From positions 1 through 5,741 of the forward strand of contig JASEGX010000156.1 in assembly GCA_030017815.1 (NCBI GenBank): a stretch of 5,741 nt of DNA, given 5' to 3'. The translations under genes and the position numbers were made by a program. The notes beneath the pieces were generated by a model that saw only the letters and a list, made by a program, of their open reading frames with translations, did not search any database and had not been told where the DNA came from. The DNA comes from Thermodesulfobacteriota bacterium. GTDB lineage: Bacteria; Desulfobacterota; QYQD01. Shown here piece after piece: positions 1 to 5,065 of this stretch (positions within the stretch are counted from its first letter, which is position 1; each line of letters opens with the position of its first letter).

Positions 1-2
1 CC

Positions 3-92
3 ATATCCAATCGGTCGAAATACATTGATGCCTCACCTTTTGAACGTTACCAAGAAATTATTGTTTTAGTTTGCTGGCGTATTTTACGATAA
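3..92 (+). CDS. Possible 3' end of an upstream gene (partial)
   Basis: One frame is open from the window edge to a TAA at 90-92. It encodes 29 residues ending FERYQEIIVLVCWRILR, a plausible mixed charged and hydrophobic C-terminal tail. The stop lies 13 nt before the ATG of the next gene, as in a tight operon. I do not recognise the family. A second frame is also open from base 1 to a TAG at 67-69 (ending TKKLLF), so the frame choice is uncertain, and this stretch could equally be non-coding promoter sequence. Confidence 0.3.
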   Translation: MSNRSKYIDASPFERYQEIIVLVCWRILR

Positions 93-105
93 GAGACGAG
101 GGTTG

Positions 106-441
106 ATGGTAAGGAAGATGTTGAGATTATTGCTGCATATAACTTTAGTTGTTTTCTTAGCGCTGGTCTGCCTTAATTGCAGCCCTTCAGACGATAGGGC
201 CGGGCCCATTGCAGGGCCGTCAGGCCCCGCGTCCCGGTTAGAAAATCCCGCCCCCAATACAGACAGCGTATCCGAACGCCCGAAGAAGGCGCCCAAGGCC
301 GACAGCAAACTCCGCATACGTCTAAAGCGCGATGTAAAGGGAAAGTACTCCTGGGAGATAACCGGTGATGATGTAAGGCAAATAATAGATGCGGACCGGC
401 GATTGAGGAAAAAATTCGGGACCGGCGGGGAGAAAGATTAA
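106..441 (+). CDS. Small putative lipoprotein or secreted protein of unknown function
   Basis: This 111-residue protein is of unknown function. It begins MVRKM, with basic residues, followed by a hydrophobic stretch (LRLLLHITLVVFLALVCLNC) typical of a signal peptide. Cysteines at residues 22 and 25 could be lipidated, and the second is followed by Ser-Pro-Ser. The residues before Cys25 are C-L-N, so the lipobox is not canonical ([LVI][ASTVI][GAS]C is expected), and a signal anchor is possible. Next comes a Pro/Ser/Ala-rich low-complexity linker, then a basic C-terminal segment with a YSWEITGDDV motif and a charged, probably helical end (DADRRLRKKF). That end looks like a small folded domain, but I cannot name it. 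ATG 106 is chosen because GAGGG lies just upstream at 98-102. TTG 103 and ATG 118 (preceded by AAGGA) are alternatives. The gene converges on the ferredoxin gene. Confidence 0.6.
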   Translation: MVRKMLRLLLHITLVVFLALVCLNCSPSDDRAGPIAGPSGPASRLENPAPNTDSVSERPKKAPKADSKLRIRLKRDVKGKYSWEITGDDVRQIIDADRRLRKKFGTGGEKD

Positions 442-470
442 CCACAGAGAACACAGCGCGGCGAAGCCGC
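440..470. repeat. Fragment of E1 repeat plus small hairpin
   Basis: Directly at the stop codon of the lipoprotein gene, ACCACAGAGAACACAG matches one arm of the E1 dyad family seen elsewhere in the window. The other arm is missing. It is followed by a short hairpin, GCGGC-GAA-GCCGC (458-470). There is no T-tract, so it is a poor intrinsic terminator. Confidence 0.45.
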
Positions 471-512
471 AACCAAAAGCGCTTTGCACGAATTCCAAAT
501 GACAATAGCGAA

Positions 513-599
513 TGTCATTAGTCAATAGTCATTTGTCACTGGTCAAACCAATCCATTCTTAAACTTAATCAATGACCAATGACTAATGACCAGTGATGA
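513..599. repeat. E2 dispersed repeat, inverted pair
   Basis: The left arm (513-545) is built from TCATTAGTCA/TTGTCACTGGTCA-type words, and the right arm (569-599) from their complements. The inner TCACTGGTCA (536-545) pairs perfectly with TGACCAGTGA (587-596). Related words recur at 3202-3227, 5016-5040 and 5260-5333. The element lies in the gap between the convergent lipoprotein and ferredoxin genes. On either strand it could form an imperfect stem, but without a U-run. Confidence 0.6.
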
Positions 600-656
600 G
601 TGGCGTTTTGAGCTTTAAAATTTGTCATTAAAGCAACGAACCTTAGAGTTAACGCA

Positions 657-989
657 CTAAGATCCCTTCTCTTTCTCTAGGAAATGGACCGGGCATGAAG
701 ACCTGAACTGGCAGTAATCCAGGGGATGGGGACAGGCCGGCGGCTTTGTCTTGATGGGTTCCTGGTATTTCTGACAAAAATATTCGTTATCCTTTGATTC
801 ATCCCAGTCAATGCAGCGGCCCGGACAGGTAATAATGGCCTCGTTGATCTTGTCTTCCGGATACGTCTCTAAATCCAGAATCCGGGCATACCCGAGGTCT
901 TCATCGACCCTGAAAACCTCCGGGCATATTTCCTCACATGCGCCGCAGGCCTTGCATTCCTTCGGGTCTATATAAAGGCGCTTTGGCAT
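657..989 (-). CDS. 4Fe-4S single-cluster ferredoxin with Cys-containing C-terminal tail
   Basis: This 110-residue cytoplasmic electron carrier begins MPKRLYIDPKEC. Residues 12-23 carry C-x2-C-x2-C-x3-C-P (CKACGACEEICP), and a remote Cys-Pro follows at 55-56 (TCPGRCIDWD). In mono-cluster ferredoxins of this type, the first three Cys and the remote Cys-Pro bind the 4Fe-4S cluster. By analogy these are Cys12, 15, 18 and 55, leaving Cys22 and Cys59 free or disulfide-bonded. Such proteins usually end soon after the remote Cys-Pro. Here about 50 further residues follow, with Cys72, 86, 93 and 99 (CPHPLDYCQFRSSCP), possibly a second metal site. ATG 989 is chosen because it aligns in frame with the duplicated remnant at 1202. 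ATGs at 995 and 998 are possible. No Shine-Dalgarno sequence is visible: an E1 dyad ends 15 nt upstream. The redox partner cannot be inferred from the neighbours. Confidence 0.9.
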   Translation of the reverse strand: MPKRLYIDPKECKACGACEEICPEVFRVDEDLGYARILDLETYPEDKINEAIITCPGRCIDWDESKDNEYFCQKYQEPIKTKPPACPHPLDYCQFRSSCPVHFLEKEKGS

Positions 990-1104
990 AGTCATCATAA
1001 AAATTTTACCGCAGAGAGCGCGGAGAACGCAAAGAAAAAATCATATCTTCCTTTGCGTCCTTGGCGTCTTTGCGGTAAAAATTCTTACTCTGTCTTCTTC
1101 CTAG
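966..1104. repeat. Copy 1 of duplicated ferredoxin-start/E1 segment
   Basis: This segment covers the first eight ferredoxin codons, the leader, an E1 dyad and a CTTCCTAG end. It aligns along its length with 1179-1328 in the same orientation. By eye about one base in six differs, and copy 2 carries a small insertion in its TTCTGTCTTC-type (E6) part. The two copies are separated only by the E4 element. Copy 1 carries the live ferredoxin start. Confidence 0.8.
1004..1080. repeat. E1 dyad (copy b), just upstream of ferredoxin
   Basis: The outer ends pair perfectly (TTTTACCGCA at 1004-1013 with TGCGGTAAAA at 1071-1080). The arms carry the E1 words GCGGAGAACGC and CTTTGCGTCC around an A/T-rich centre. 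On the ferredoxin mRNA this long imperfect hairpin would end about 15 nt before the start codon, occupying the place where promoter-proximal leader and ribosome-binding signals would normally be. Confidence 0.8.
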
Positions 1105-1178
1105 TAGACGTAGGGTGGGCTTTGCCCACCATCATCGGCGGCGTAGCGTAGTTTTGGTGGGCTGAGCCCACCCTACAT
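1105..1178. repeat. E4 hairpin element, copy 1
   Basis: This is a 74-bp palindromic element. Its ends GTAGGGTGGGC (1110-1120) and GCCCACCCTAC (1166-1176) are perfect inverted repeats, with inner hairpins around GTGGGC...GCCCAC and a centre containing ATCATCGGCGGCG. It is nearly identical to 5585-5656 in the same orientation, with two substitutions and a 2-nt length difference noticed. It lies exactly between the two copies of the ferredoxin-start segment. It could act as a weak transcription barrier but has no T-tract. Confidence 0.85.
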
Positions 1179-1208
1179 GGCTATATAAAGACGTTTCGGC
1201 ATGTCCAT
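1173..1208 (-). pseudogene. Remnant of a second ferredoxin gene (5' end only)
   Basis: Read leftward, this encodes MDMPKRLYIAM and then a stop formed inside the E4 element. MPKRLYI is identical to the start of the ferredoxin at 989, and the next codon differs by one base (GAC to GCC). Within the shared codons, Pro, Lys and Arg use different synonymous codons (CCG/CCA, AAA/AAG, CGT/CGC). That suggests the copy was once a working coding sequence. Nothing of the gene survives beyond residue 8, where E4 begins. Upstream it keeps the same E1 dyad context as the intact gene. Confidence 0.7.
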
Positions 1209-1328
1209 TACAAAAAATTTCACCGCAGAGCGCGCGGAGAACGCAGAGAAAAATTATATCTTCCTTTGCGTCCTCCGCGTCTTTGCGGTGAAAAATCCTA
1301 TTCTGTCTTCTGTCTCCTGTCTTCCTAG
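1179..1328. repeat. Copy 2 of duplicated ferredoxin-start/E1 segment
   Basis: This copy aligns with 966-1104. It runs from the truncated ferredoxin start through a full E1 dyad and an E6-type stretch (TTCTGTCTTCTGTCTCC) into the TAG stop of porin 1. Copy 1 ends in the same CTTCCTAG, so the duplicated unit appears to have included the porin stop. This implies an ancestral porin-then-ferredoxin order with only about 120 nt between them. Confidence 0.75.
1218..1293. repeat. E1 dyad (copy c), downstream of porin 1
   Basis: The ends TTTCACCGCA (1218-1227) and TGCGGTGAAA (1284-1293) pair perfectly. Inner words include GCGGAGAACGCAGAG and CTTTGCGTCCTCCGCG. On the porin 1 transcript it would form a stem starting about 30 nt after the stop codon. 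With no U-run it may be a 3' protective stem rather than an intrinsic terminator. Confidence 0.8.
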
Positions 1329-2791
1329 AAGCTCAGCGTCAGGCTGTGGTCAATCTGATAGATATCATCCGTGTTGTAGTTATTAGCAGCCGCACCCTTG
1401 AAGAAGTCGCCTGTCCAGAGGTAAGCAAAGTGCAGCTCATAGGCCAGGTTGCTCATGAGCTGGTACTTCAGGCCCAGGTCCAGCTCGGTGCCGAATTCAT
1501 CGTCCTGATAGAGGCTGTTGCTGATCTTGTCCGCGTATGCCACGCCCAAGGCGCCGCGTACGGCCAACTGCGGATTGACCTGGTAGTCGGCATAGAGCCA
1601 GTAGACTTGCGAACCCGTGGCTGTATCCGTAGCTCCGCCTGTAGTCCCTGGCAGGCCAAACTGTTCACCTACTGTATTGGAGTAACCGGCCTTCCTCGTG
1701 GTATCCATGAGCGAGGTGTTGAGGATGTTACAGTACGGCCCGTAGAGGATATAGAGGGGCTGGAAGTCCAGGCCGGAGGCCGGGCCCACGTCATAGTCAG
1801 CGTCGCCGGTATTGTCATCACCGGAGGTGAAGGCAGTGGCCACACCGACCGTGAGCGCTTCCTTCTTCATGCCGAGATTGACATAGTAGCCCCAACCGCC
1901 CCGGTCGATATCCTGGGTGGCGCCATAGTAATCCCTATAGTCGCCGTTATTAATCATGAGCTCGCCCTCGAAGAACCAGGTATTGGTAGGGTCATTGGCC
2001 GTCAGGCCGAACACATAGTCATACTGGTCAGCCTTCCAACCAGTGGCGCTGGGATGAGAGCCGCTACGGTCGCGCACATAGTTGATACCCGCGCCGATGG
2101 AGTAACAGGGCTGGCCATAGCTGAAAACGAGCGAATAGCGGTCGATGTCCTCATCCGCAGCGTTATTGCCGGAGGTAGCGCTGTTTTCCTGCCGTTTCTC
2201 CATGAAGGCGTTTAAGCCGAAGCCGTTCCATACCGGAGAGGTATAATCGACGCGGTCTAAGCACATCTCGGTGTTGGCCCAGTCCGTAAAGTAGATGTAG
2301 TTACCGGCCATGCGGCCCACCATAAGGGTTCCCTTCGGGGTGGCCCATTCGATGTAAGCGGCATCCCAACTGATGTTGGTAGCGTCAGCGCCAAAGGCGT
2401 CCACTCCTACCTCACCGGCACAGGAGCAAGCGCCGCTGGTCTTACCGCTTCCCCACATCTGGTTGTTAAACACCCCGATGGCCACATGGAGCTTAAGGTT
2501 GTCGGTTACCGTGAATACCGGCAGGAGGCACAGGGCGTGATCCCACCAGGCCGCCGGGCTGGCGTAACTGCTAAGAGTATCCGCACCGCCAACGCCATCA
2601 AGGTCGGGAAGACCCGTCAAAGTAGGTACAGTTGCCCCATCCCACGGCGTGACCATACCATGAGAGGCGTTGCTCTGATAGATGCCGCGTACCTGGTAGA
2701 AGCCGCTGATGCTCAGATCTACGCCGGCAGCCGGCAGAGCCATAGCGGCCACAAACAGGGCCGCGGCTATAATTACGAAACCTTTCTTCAT
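1325..2791 (-). CDS. Porin-like outer-membrane beta-barrel protein 1
   Basis: This 488-residue outer-membrane protein probably forms a diffusion channel; its substrate is unknown. Residues 1-23 are a signal peptide (MKKGFVIIAAALFVAAMALP, probable cleavage after Ala-Ala-Gly23). The mature part starts with an alternating strand (VDLSISGFYQVRG). It continues with repeated beta-strand patterns such as AYIEWATPKGTLMVGRMAG, and ends YQIDHSLTLSF with the terminal Phe expected for BAM-assembled barrels. Six Cys occur in the mature part. It is a clear paralog of the protein at 3546-4892, matching best at both ends and differing in loops. The most obvious extra length is a Gly/Asp-rich loop near residues 42-72. 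ATG 2791 is chosen because AAGGAG lies 6 nt upstream and the signal peptide begins there. An in-frame extension to 2908 only translates a repeat. Whether it is a general porin, an OprB-like or an alginate-export-type barrel cannot be decided by eye. Confidence 0.9.
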   Translation of the reverse strand: MKKGFVIIAAALFVAAMALPAAGVDLSISGFYQVRGIYQSNASHGMVTPWDGATVPTLTGLPDLDGVGGADTLSSYASPAAWWDHALCLLPVFTVTDNLKLHVAIGVFNNQMWGSGKTSGACSCAGEVGVDAFGADATNISWDAAYIEWATPKGTLMVGRMAGNYIYFTDWANTEMCLDRVDYTSPVWNGFGLNAFMEKRQENSATSGNNAADEDIDRYSLVFSYGQPCYSIGAGINYVRDRSGSHPSATGWKADQYDYVFGLTANDPTNTWFFEGELMINNGDYRDYYGATQDIDRGGWGYYVNLGMKKEALTVGVATAFTSGDDNTGDADYDVGPASGLDFQPLYILYGPYCNILNTSLMDTTRKAGYSNTVGEQFGLPGTTGGATDTATGSQVYWLYADYQVNPQLAVRGALGVAYADKISNSLYQDDEFGTELDLGLKYQLMSNLAYELHFAYLWTGDFFKGAAANNYNTDDIYQIDHSLTLSF

Positions 2792-2797
2792 ATCTTT

Positions 2798-2803
2798 CTC
2801 CTT
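2798..2803 (-). promoter_or_regulatory. Ribosome-binding site of porin 1
   Basis: AAGGAG on the minus strand, 6 nt before ATG 2791. The surrounding sequence (GGATAAAGGAGAAAGAT) is identical at porin 2. It decides the start against the longer in-frame ORF. Confidence 0.85.
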
Positions 2804-2817
2804 TATCCGTTTTTGTG

Positions 2818-2892
2818 TTTTCACCGCAGAGCACGCAGAGAACGCAGAGGAAAATATATCTTTCTTTGCGCACTTCGCGCCTTTGCGTGAAA
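2818..2892. repeat. E1 dyad (copy d) in porin 1 leader
   Basis: TTTCACCGCAGA at the left pairs with CTTTGCGTGAAA at the right, which lacks one G of the family ends. The arms contain CACGCAGAGAACGCAGAGG and CTTTGCGCACTTCGCGCC. It starts 27 nt upstream of the porin 1 ATG, so in the mRNA a long stem sits next to the ribosome-binding site. An E1-type dyad holds the equivalent place at porin 2. Confidence 0.75.
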
Positions 2893-2897
2893 CTACA

Positions 2898-3001
2898 GCA
2901 ATGAACATGCCATGCTAGCGTGTAGCGGTTAGCGGGGAGGAAAAAATTACAGGAAATCCTCCGCTAAGGCCTAAACGCTAATCGCTAGTCCCTAAACGCT
3001 A
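2898..3001. repeat. E3 repeat, copy 1
   Basis: The left arm (TAGCGTGTAGCGGTTAGCGG, then GGAGG) and the right arm (CCTCCGCTAAGG, then CTAAACGCTAATCGCTAG words) form an imperfect dyad around an A/T-rich loop. The entry sequence GCAATGAACATGCCA matches GCAATGACCATGCCA at 5341, so the two E3 copies share a left boundary. It lies between the E1 dyad and the extended Shine-Dalgarno-like site of the porin 1 leader. Confidence 0.7.
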
Positions 3002-3014
3002 TGTTGACTAAACG

Positions 3015-3027
3015 TTCACCTCCTTTC
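3015..3027 (-). promoter_or_regulatory. Extended Shine-Dalgarno-like site in porin 1 leader
   Basis: The minus strand reads GAAAGGAGGTGAA. Twelve of these bases (GAAAGGAGGTGA) are complementary to the 3' tail of 16S rRNA as found in many bacteria (UCACCUCCUUUC). It is 224 nt upstream of the porin 1 ATG. No ATG, GTG or TTG follows at a usable distance (TTT lies 6 nt after AGGAGG), so it does not appear to serve a reading frame. The identical 13-mer occurs at 5118-5130 ahead of porin 2. A role as 5' mRNA-stabilising ribosome-binding site (STAB-SD type) is inferred. Confidence 0.55.
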
Positions 3028-3039
3028 CTGTGCCCGCCT

Positions 3040-3067
3040 CTTATCACAAAACAAACGCGGATGACAA
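3040..3067 (-). promoter_or_regulatory. Candidate sigma70-type promoter of porin 1
   Basis: On the minus strand, TTGTCA (3062-3067; one mismatch to TTGACA) is followed after 16 nt by GATAAG (3040-3045; four of six bases match TATAAT). It lies just upstream of the extended Shine-Dalgarno-like site, in the only repeat-free stretch (about 3028-3172) of the porin 1 upstream region. Transcription would start close to that site. This is a weak call from motif matching alone. Confidence 0.35.
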
Positions 3068-3172
3068 CAGAAATGTACCATTCCGCTACTTTTCGGCACC
3101 TGTGGTTCTGGAGTTAAACGGTCAGATGATGTGATGCTGTCGTCTCCCTGAAGGGTGTGGCTAAGAACTTCT

Positions 3173-3313
3173 CTCACCGCAAAGACGCAAAGGCCGCAGA
3201 GTATTAGTCAATAGTCGATAGTCAGAGATAAGAAGCCAGAAGACAGAAGTCAGGAGCAAAGGACAGAGACACAGAAAAGACTTTTCTCTGCGTTCTCTGT
3301 GTGCTCTGTGGTG
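3173..3313. repeat. E1 dyad (copy e) interrupted by E2 and E6 repeats
   Basis: The E1 left arm (3173-3201, CTCACCGCAAAGACGC) and right arm (3285-3313, TGTGCTCTGTGGTGA) are about 80 bp apart instead of the usual short loop. The spacer holds E2-type words (TATTAGTCAATAGTC, 3202-3227) and an E6-type stretch (AGAAGCCAGAAGACAGAAGT, about 3229-3270). This looks like other repeats having entered the loop of an older E1 dyad. Confidence 0.65.
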
Positions 3314-3322
3314 AATAAATGG

Positions 3323-3367
3323 TAAAACAAAAAGGCCGGCCTCGGTTATTCCCGAAGCCGGCCTTTT
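3323..3367. terminator. Strong bidirectional intrinsic terminator after porin 2
   Basis: AAAAGGCCGGC (3330-3340) pairs perfectly with GCCGGCCTTTT (3357-3367). The stem extends inward through TCGG/CCGA pairs with one G-U, giving about 16 bp around a short loop. In the leftward direction it is followed by TTTTTGTTTT, and in the rightward direction by TTTTATTT. It lies about 180 nt after the porin 2 stop and should separate porin 2 transcription from porin 1. Confidence 0.9.
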
Positions 3368-3377
3368 ATTTCCTAAC

Positions 3378-3397
3378 CAGGCCAGATGCCCGGCCTG
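3378..3397. other. Small GC hairpin before the terminator
   Basis: CAGGCC (3378-3383) and GGCCTG (3392-3397) form a 6-bp stem with an 8-nt loop. There is no T-tract. It would be in the 3' UTR of the porin 2 transcript, 10 nt before the main terminator. Confidence 0.4.
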
Positions 3398-3446
3398 CAA
3401 AATGTCAGTCAGTCAATGTTTTGTTTCTTTTACAACTTTCAACGAT

Positions 3447-3520
3447 TGTCATTGCGAGTCCGCCTTCGGCGGGCGTGGCAATCTCAGCTTCGAGATTGCT
3501 TCACTTCGTTCGCAATGACA
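3447..3520. repeat. E5 dyad, copy A, in porin 2 3' UTR
   Basis: TGTCATTGCGA (3447-3457) and TCGCAATGACA (3510-3520) are perfect inverted ends. Inside lie GGCAATCTC/GAGATTGC, which also pair, and a CCGCC-TTC-GGCGG hairpin with a UUCG-type turn. It is a dispersed-repeat element in inverted orientation to copy B at 5171-5236. It begins 25 nt after the porin 2 stop on the transcript and may act as a stabilising 3' stem. Confidence 0.8.
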
Positions 3521-3545
3521 TGTGGTCACTCCTTGCCTCCCTTTC

Positions 3546-4892
3546 TTAGAAGCTCAGGGTCAGGCTGTGGTCGATCTGGTAGATGTTATCGACCTGAGTA
3601 GCAGCAACACCCAACTTGAAGAAGTCGCCGGTCCACAGATAACCCATGTGCAGCTCATAGGCCAGGTTGCTCATGATCTGGTACTTCAGACCAATGTTAA
3701 ACTCCTTACCGAACTCATCATCAACGCCAGCAGTGGTCTTGTCCGCGTAGGCCATACCCAAAGCGCCGTGCAGGGCCAACTGCGGATCGACCACGTAGTC
3801 GGCACAGAGCACATAGGCCTTAGCGCCAGTATTTACTACGGTGGGATCAGCTGCCATGGCCGCTCCGTGAGCACCGATCTGGTTGGTCAGGACCTTGCTG
3901 TACGGACCGGTCGCGATGTAGAGGGGCTGGAAGTCCAGGCCAAAGGCTGTGCCGACCTTGTATTTACCAGGATCGGTACCCTCATCGCCGGAGCAGAAGG
4001 CGGTAGCCAGAGCCACCGTGAGCGGGCCTTTTTTCGTGCCTACCGCGGCATAGTAGCCCAGACCCCTGGCATCCACGTCTTGTGTAGCCGGATCATAGTA
4101 ATCTGCATAGGTGCCACGGCGGAGCTGAAGTTCACCCTCGAAGAAATAGGTGTTCGTGGGGTCGTTCAACTTCAGGCAGAAGTTGTGGTTAAAGAGGTCT
4201 CTCGTATACCCGGTTGCAACATCCTCAGACGCTTGTCTATTACGATACCAGTCCGGGGCATAGCCGACGTACAGGCCCGGGCAGGCATAGCTGAGGACGG
4301 CGAAATATCGGTCGTGATCCTGATCCGCGATGTTGTCGCCCGATGTAACAGTATTCTCTGCCCGTTTTTCATGACCGAGGACCACATTGAACCCGCTGTA
4401 CGCCGGTGACACATAGACGATGCGGTCGGCGTCCAGCTCGGTGTTCCCGAAGGGCAAGAAGAACAGATACTGACCGGCCATACGGCCAATCTTCAAGGTA
4501 CCCTTGGGGGTGGCCCACTCGATGTAGGCGCGGTTGAAGATGATGTTTTCAGCGGTAGAATCAAAGGTACCCGCCGAAAGGGTGTCTTTGCCGGCTACCG
4601 CGCCGCTGGCCCGAGAGCTTCCCCACATCTGATTGTTGAAGGCGGAGACGCGGGTCACCAGTTTCAGGTTATCGGCTATCTTAAATACCGGGTTCAACTG
4701 GAGGTGATGATCCCACCAGGCATCCGGGCTGCCAACGTTGTCATATGGGTATATTCCACCCGCGTCAGCATTGCTCTGATAGAAGCCGCGCACCCTATAA
4801 AAACCGCTCAGGCTCATATCCACGGCCATAGCCGGGAGAACCATAGCGGCCACAAACAGGGCAGCAGCTATAATAATTAGACCTTTCTTCAT
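3546..4892 (-). CDS. Porin-like outer-membrane beta-barrel protein 2
   Basis: This 448-residue paralog of the protein at 1325-2791 is likewise exported to the outer membrane. The signal peptide is residues 1-23 (MKKGLIIIAAALFVAAMVLP, then Ala-Met-Ala23 and the mature start VDMSLSGFYRVRGF). Shared blocks include NNQMWGS, AYIEWATPKGTLKIGRMAGQ, DPTNTYFFEGEL, GLDFQPLYI, SNLAYELH, YLWTGDFFK and the C-terminus YQIDHSLTLSF with terminal Phe. The 40-residue length difference from porin 1 lies in the presumed surface loops. It has four mature Cys, at positions different from those in porin 1. ATG 4892 follows AAGGAG with 6 nt spacing; the ORF extends upstream to 4934 without a signal for that. The gene has its own leader and terminator, so it is probably monocistronic. 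Substrate unknown. Confidence 0.9.
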   Translation of the reverse strand: MKKGLIIIAAALFVAAMVLPAMAVDMSLSGFYRVRGFYQSNADAGGIYPYDNVGSPDAWWDHHLQLNPVFKIADNLKLVTRVSAFNNQMWGSSRASGAVAGKDTLSAGTFDSTAENIIFNRAYIEWATPKGTLKIGRMAGQYLFFLPFGNTELDADRIVYVSPAYSGFNVVLGHEKRAENTVTSGDNIADQDHDRYFAVLSYACPGLYVGYAPDWYRNRQASEDVATGYTRDLFNHNFCLKLNDPTNTYFFEGELQLRRGTYADYYDPATQDVDARGLGYYAAVGTKKGPLTVALATAFCSGDEGTDPGKYKVGTAFGLDFQPLYIATGPYSKVLTNQIGAHGAAMAADPTVVNTGAKAYVLCADYVVDPQLALHGALGMAYADKTTAGVDDEFGKEFNIGLKYQIMSNLAYELHMGYLWTGDFFKLGVAATQVDNIYQIDHSLTLSF

Positions 4893-4898
4893 ATCTTT

Positions 4899-4904
4899 CT
4901 CCTT
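4899..4904 (-). promoter_or_regulatory. Ribosome-binding site of porin 2
   Basis: AAGGAG on the minus strand, 6 nt before ATG 4892, in a context identical to porin 1. It rejects the upstream in-frame ATG at 4934. Confidence 0.85.
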
Positions 4905-4929
4905 TATCCTTACCCGTTTTTGTTTGTTC

Positions 4930-5001
4930 GCCACAAAGGCACGGAGACACTAAGAAATTTTTACAATTATTTTTTCTCTGTGCCCTTTGTGTCTTTGTGG
5001 C
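4930..5001. repeat. E1-type dyad (copy f) in porin 2 leader
   Basis: GCCACAAAG (4930-4938) pairs with CTTTGTGGC (4993-5001), and the inner arms GGCACGGAGACAC and GTGCCCTTTGTGTC also match in large part. The words belong to a CACAAAG subfamily rather than the CGCAGAG subfamily of copies b-d. It begins 38 nt upstream of the porin 2 ATG, the same place as copy d at porin 1. Confidence 0.7.
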
Positions 5002-5015
5002 TAAAAGTTCCTTTT

Positions 5016-5059
5016 TTGACTATTGACTACTGACTAACACAGGCCGGGCGTCTCGCCCG
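5016..5059. repeat. E2 fragment and GC hairpin in porin 2 leader
   Basis: TTGACTATTGACTACTGAC (5016-5034) is a single-arm piece of the E2 family. It is followed by CGGGCG-TCT-CGCCCG (5045-5059), a perfect 6-bp stem. Neither has a T-run placed to end leftward transcription. Confidence 0.45.
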
Positions 5060-5065
5060 ATTACA

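Noticed and set aside
84..525. Minus-strand frames opposite the small lipoprotein gene
   Set aside because: They have no ribosome-binding sites and odd Cys/Arg-rich composition. The plus-strand frame has a signal peptide and better start context.
1110..1176. E4 hairpin as the intrinsic terminator of porin 1
   Set aside because: The stem is strong, but there is no T-tract on the minus strand after it. The same element occurs at 5585 where no gene needs terminating.
1201..1386. Plus-strand small ORF encoding FTAERAENAEK-type sequence
   Set aside because: This is the conceptual translation of an E1 repeat arm, a common false gene call. It runs into the antisense strand of porin 1.
1346..2215. 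Long plus-strand open frame (289 codons) antisense to porin 1
   Set aside because: Its counterpart at 3522-4409 is antisense to porin 2 and similar in sequence, but this follows from the paralogy of the sense genes. There are no start signals, and the composition is that of a shadow frame.
2792..2908. N-terminal extension of porin 1 to the ATG at 2908
   Set aside because: The extension translates the E1 repeat (SRKGAKCAKK...). A signal peptide and a good AAGGAG site place the start at 2791.
3060..3090. Possible sigma54 promoter (TGGTAC ... TTGT on the minus strand) upstream of porin 1
   Set aside because: The GG and GC elements are not 10 nt apart as required and the -12 part does not match.
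3319..3549. Plus-strand small ORF encoding ASPPSAGVAISASRLLHFVRND
   Set aside because: It translates the terminator and E5 element. No ribosome-binding site and no independent coding evidence.
4893..4934. N-terminal extension of porin 2 to the ATG at 4934
   Set aside because: It would put 14 charged residues in front of a clean signal peptide. The AAGGAG site points to 4892.
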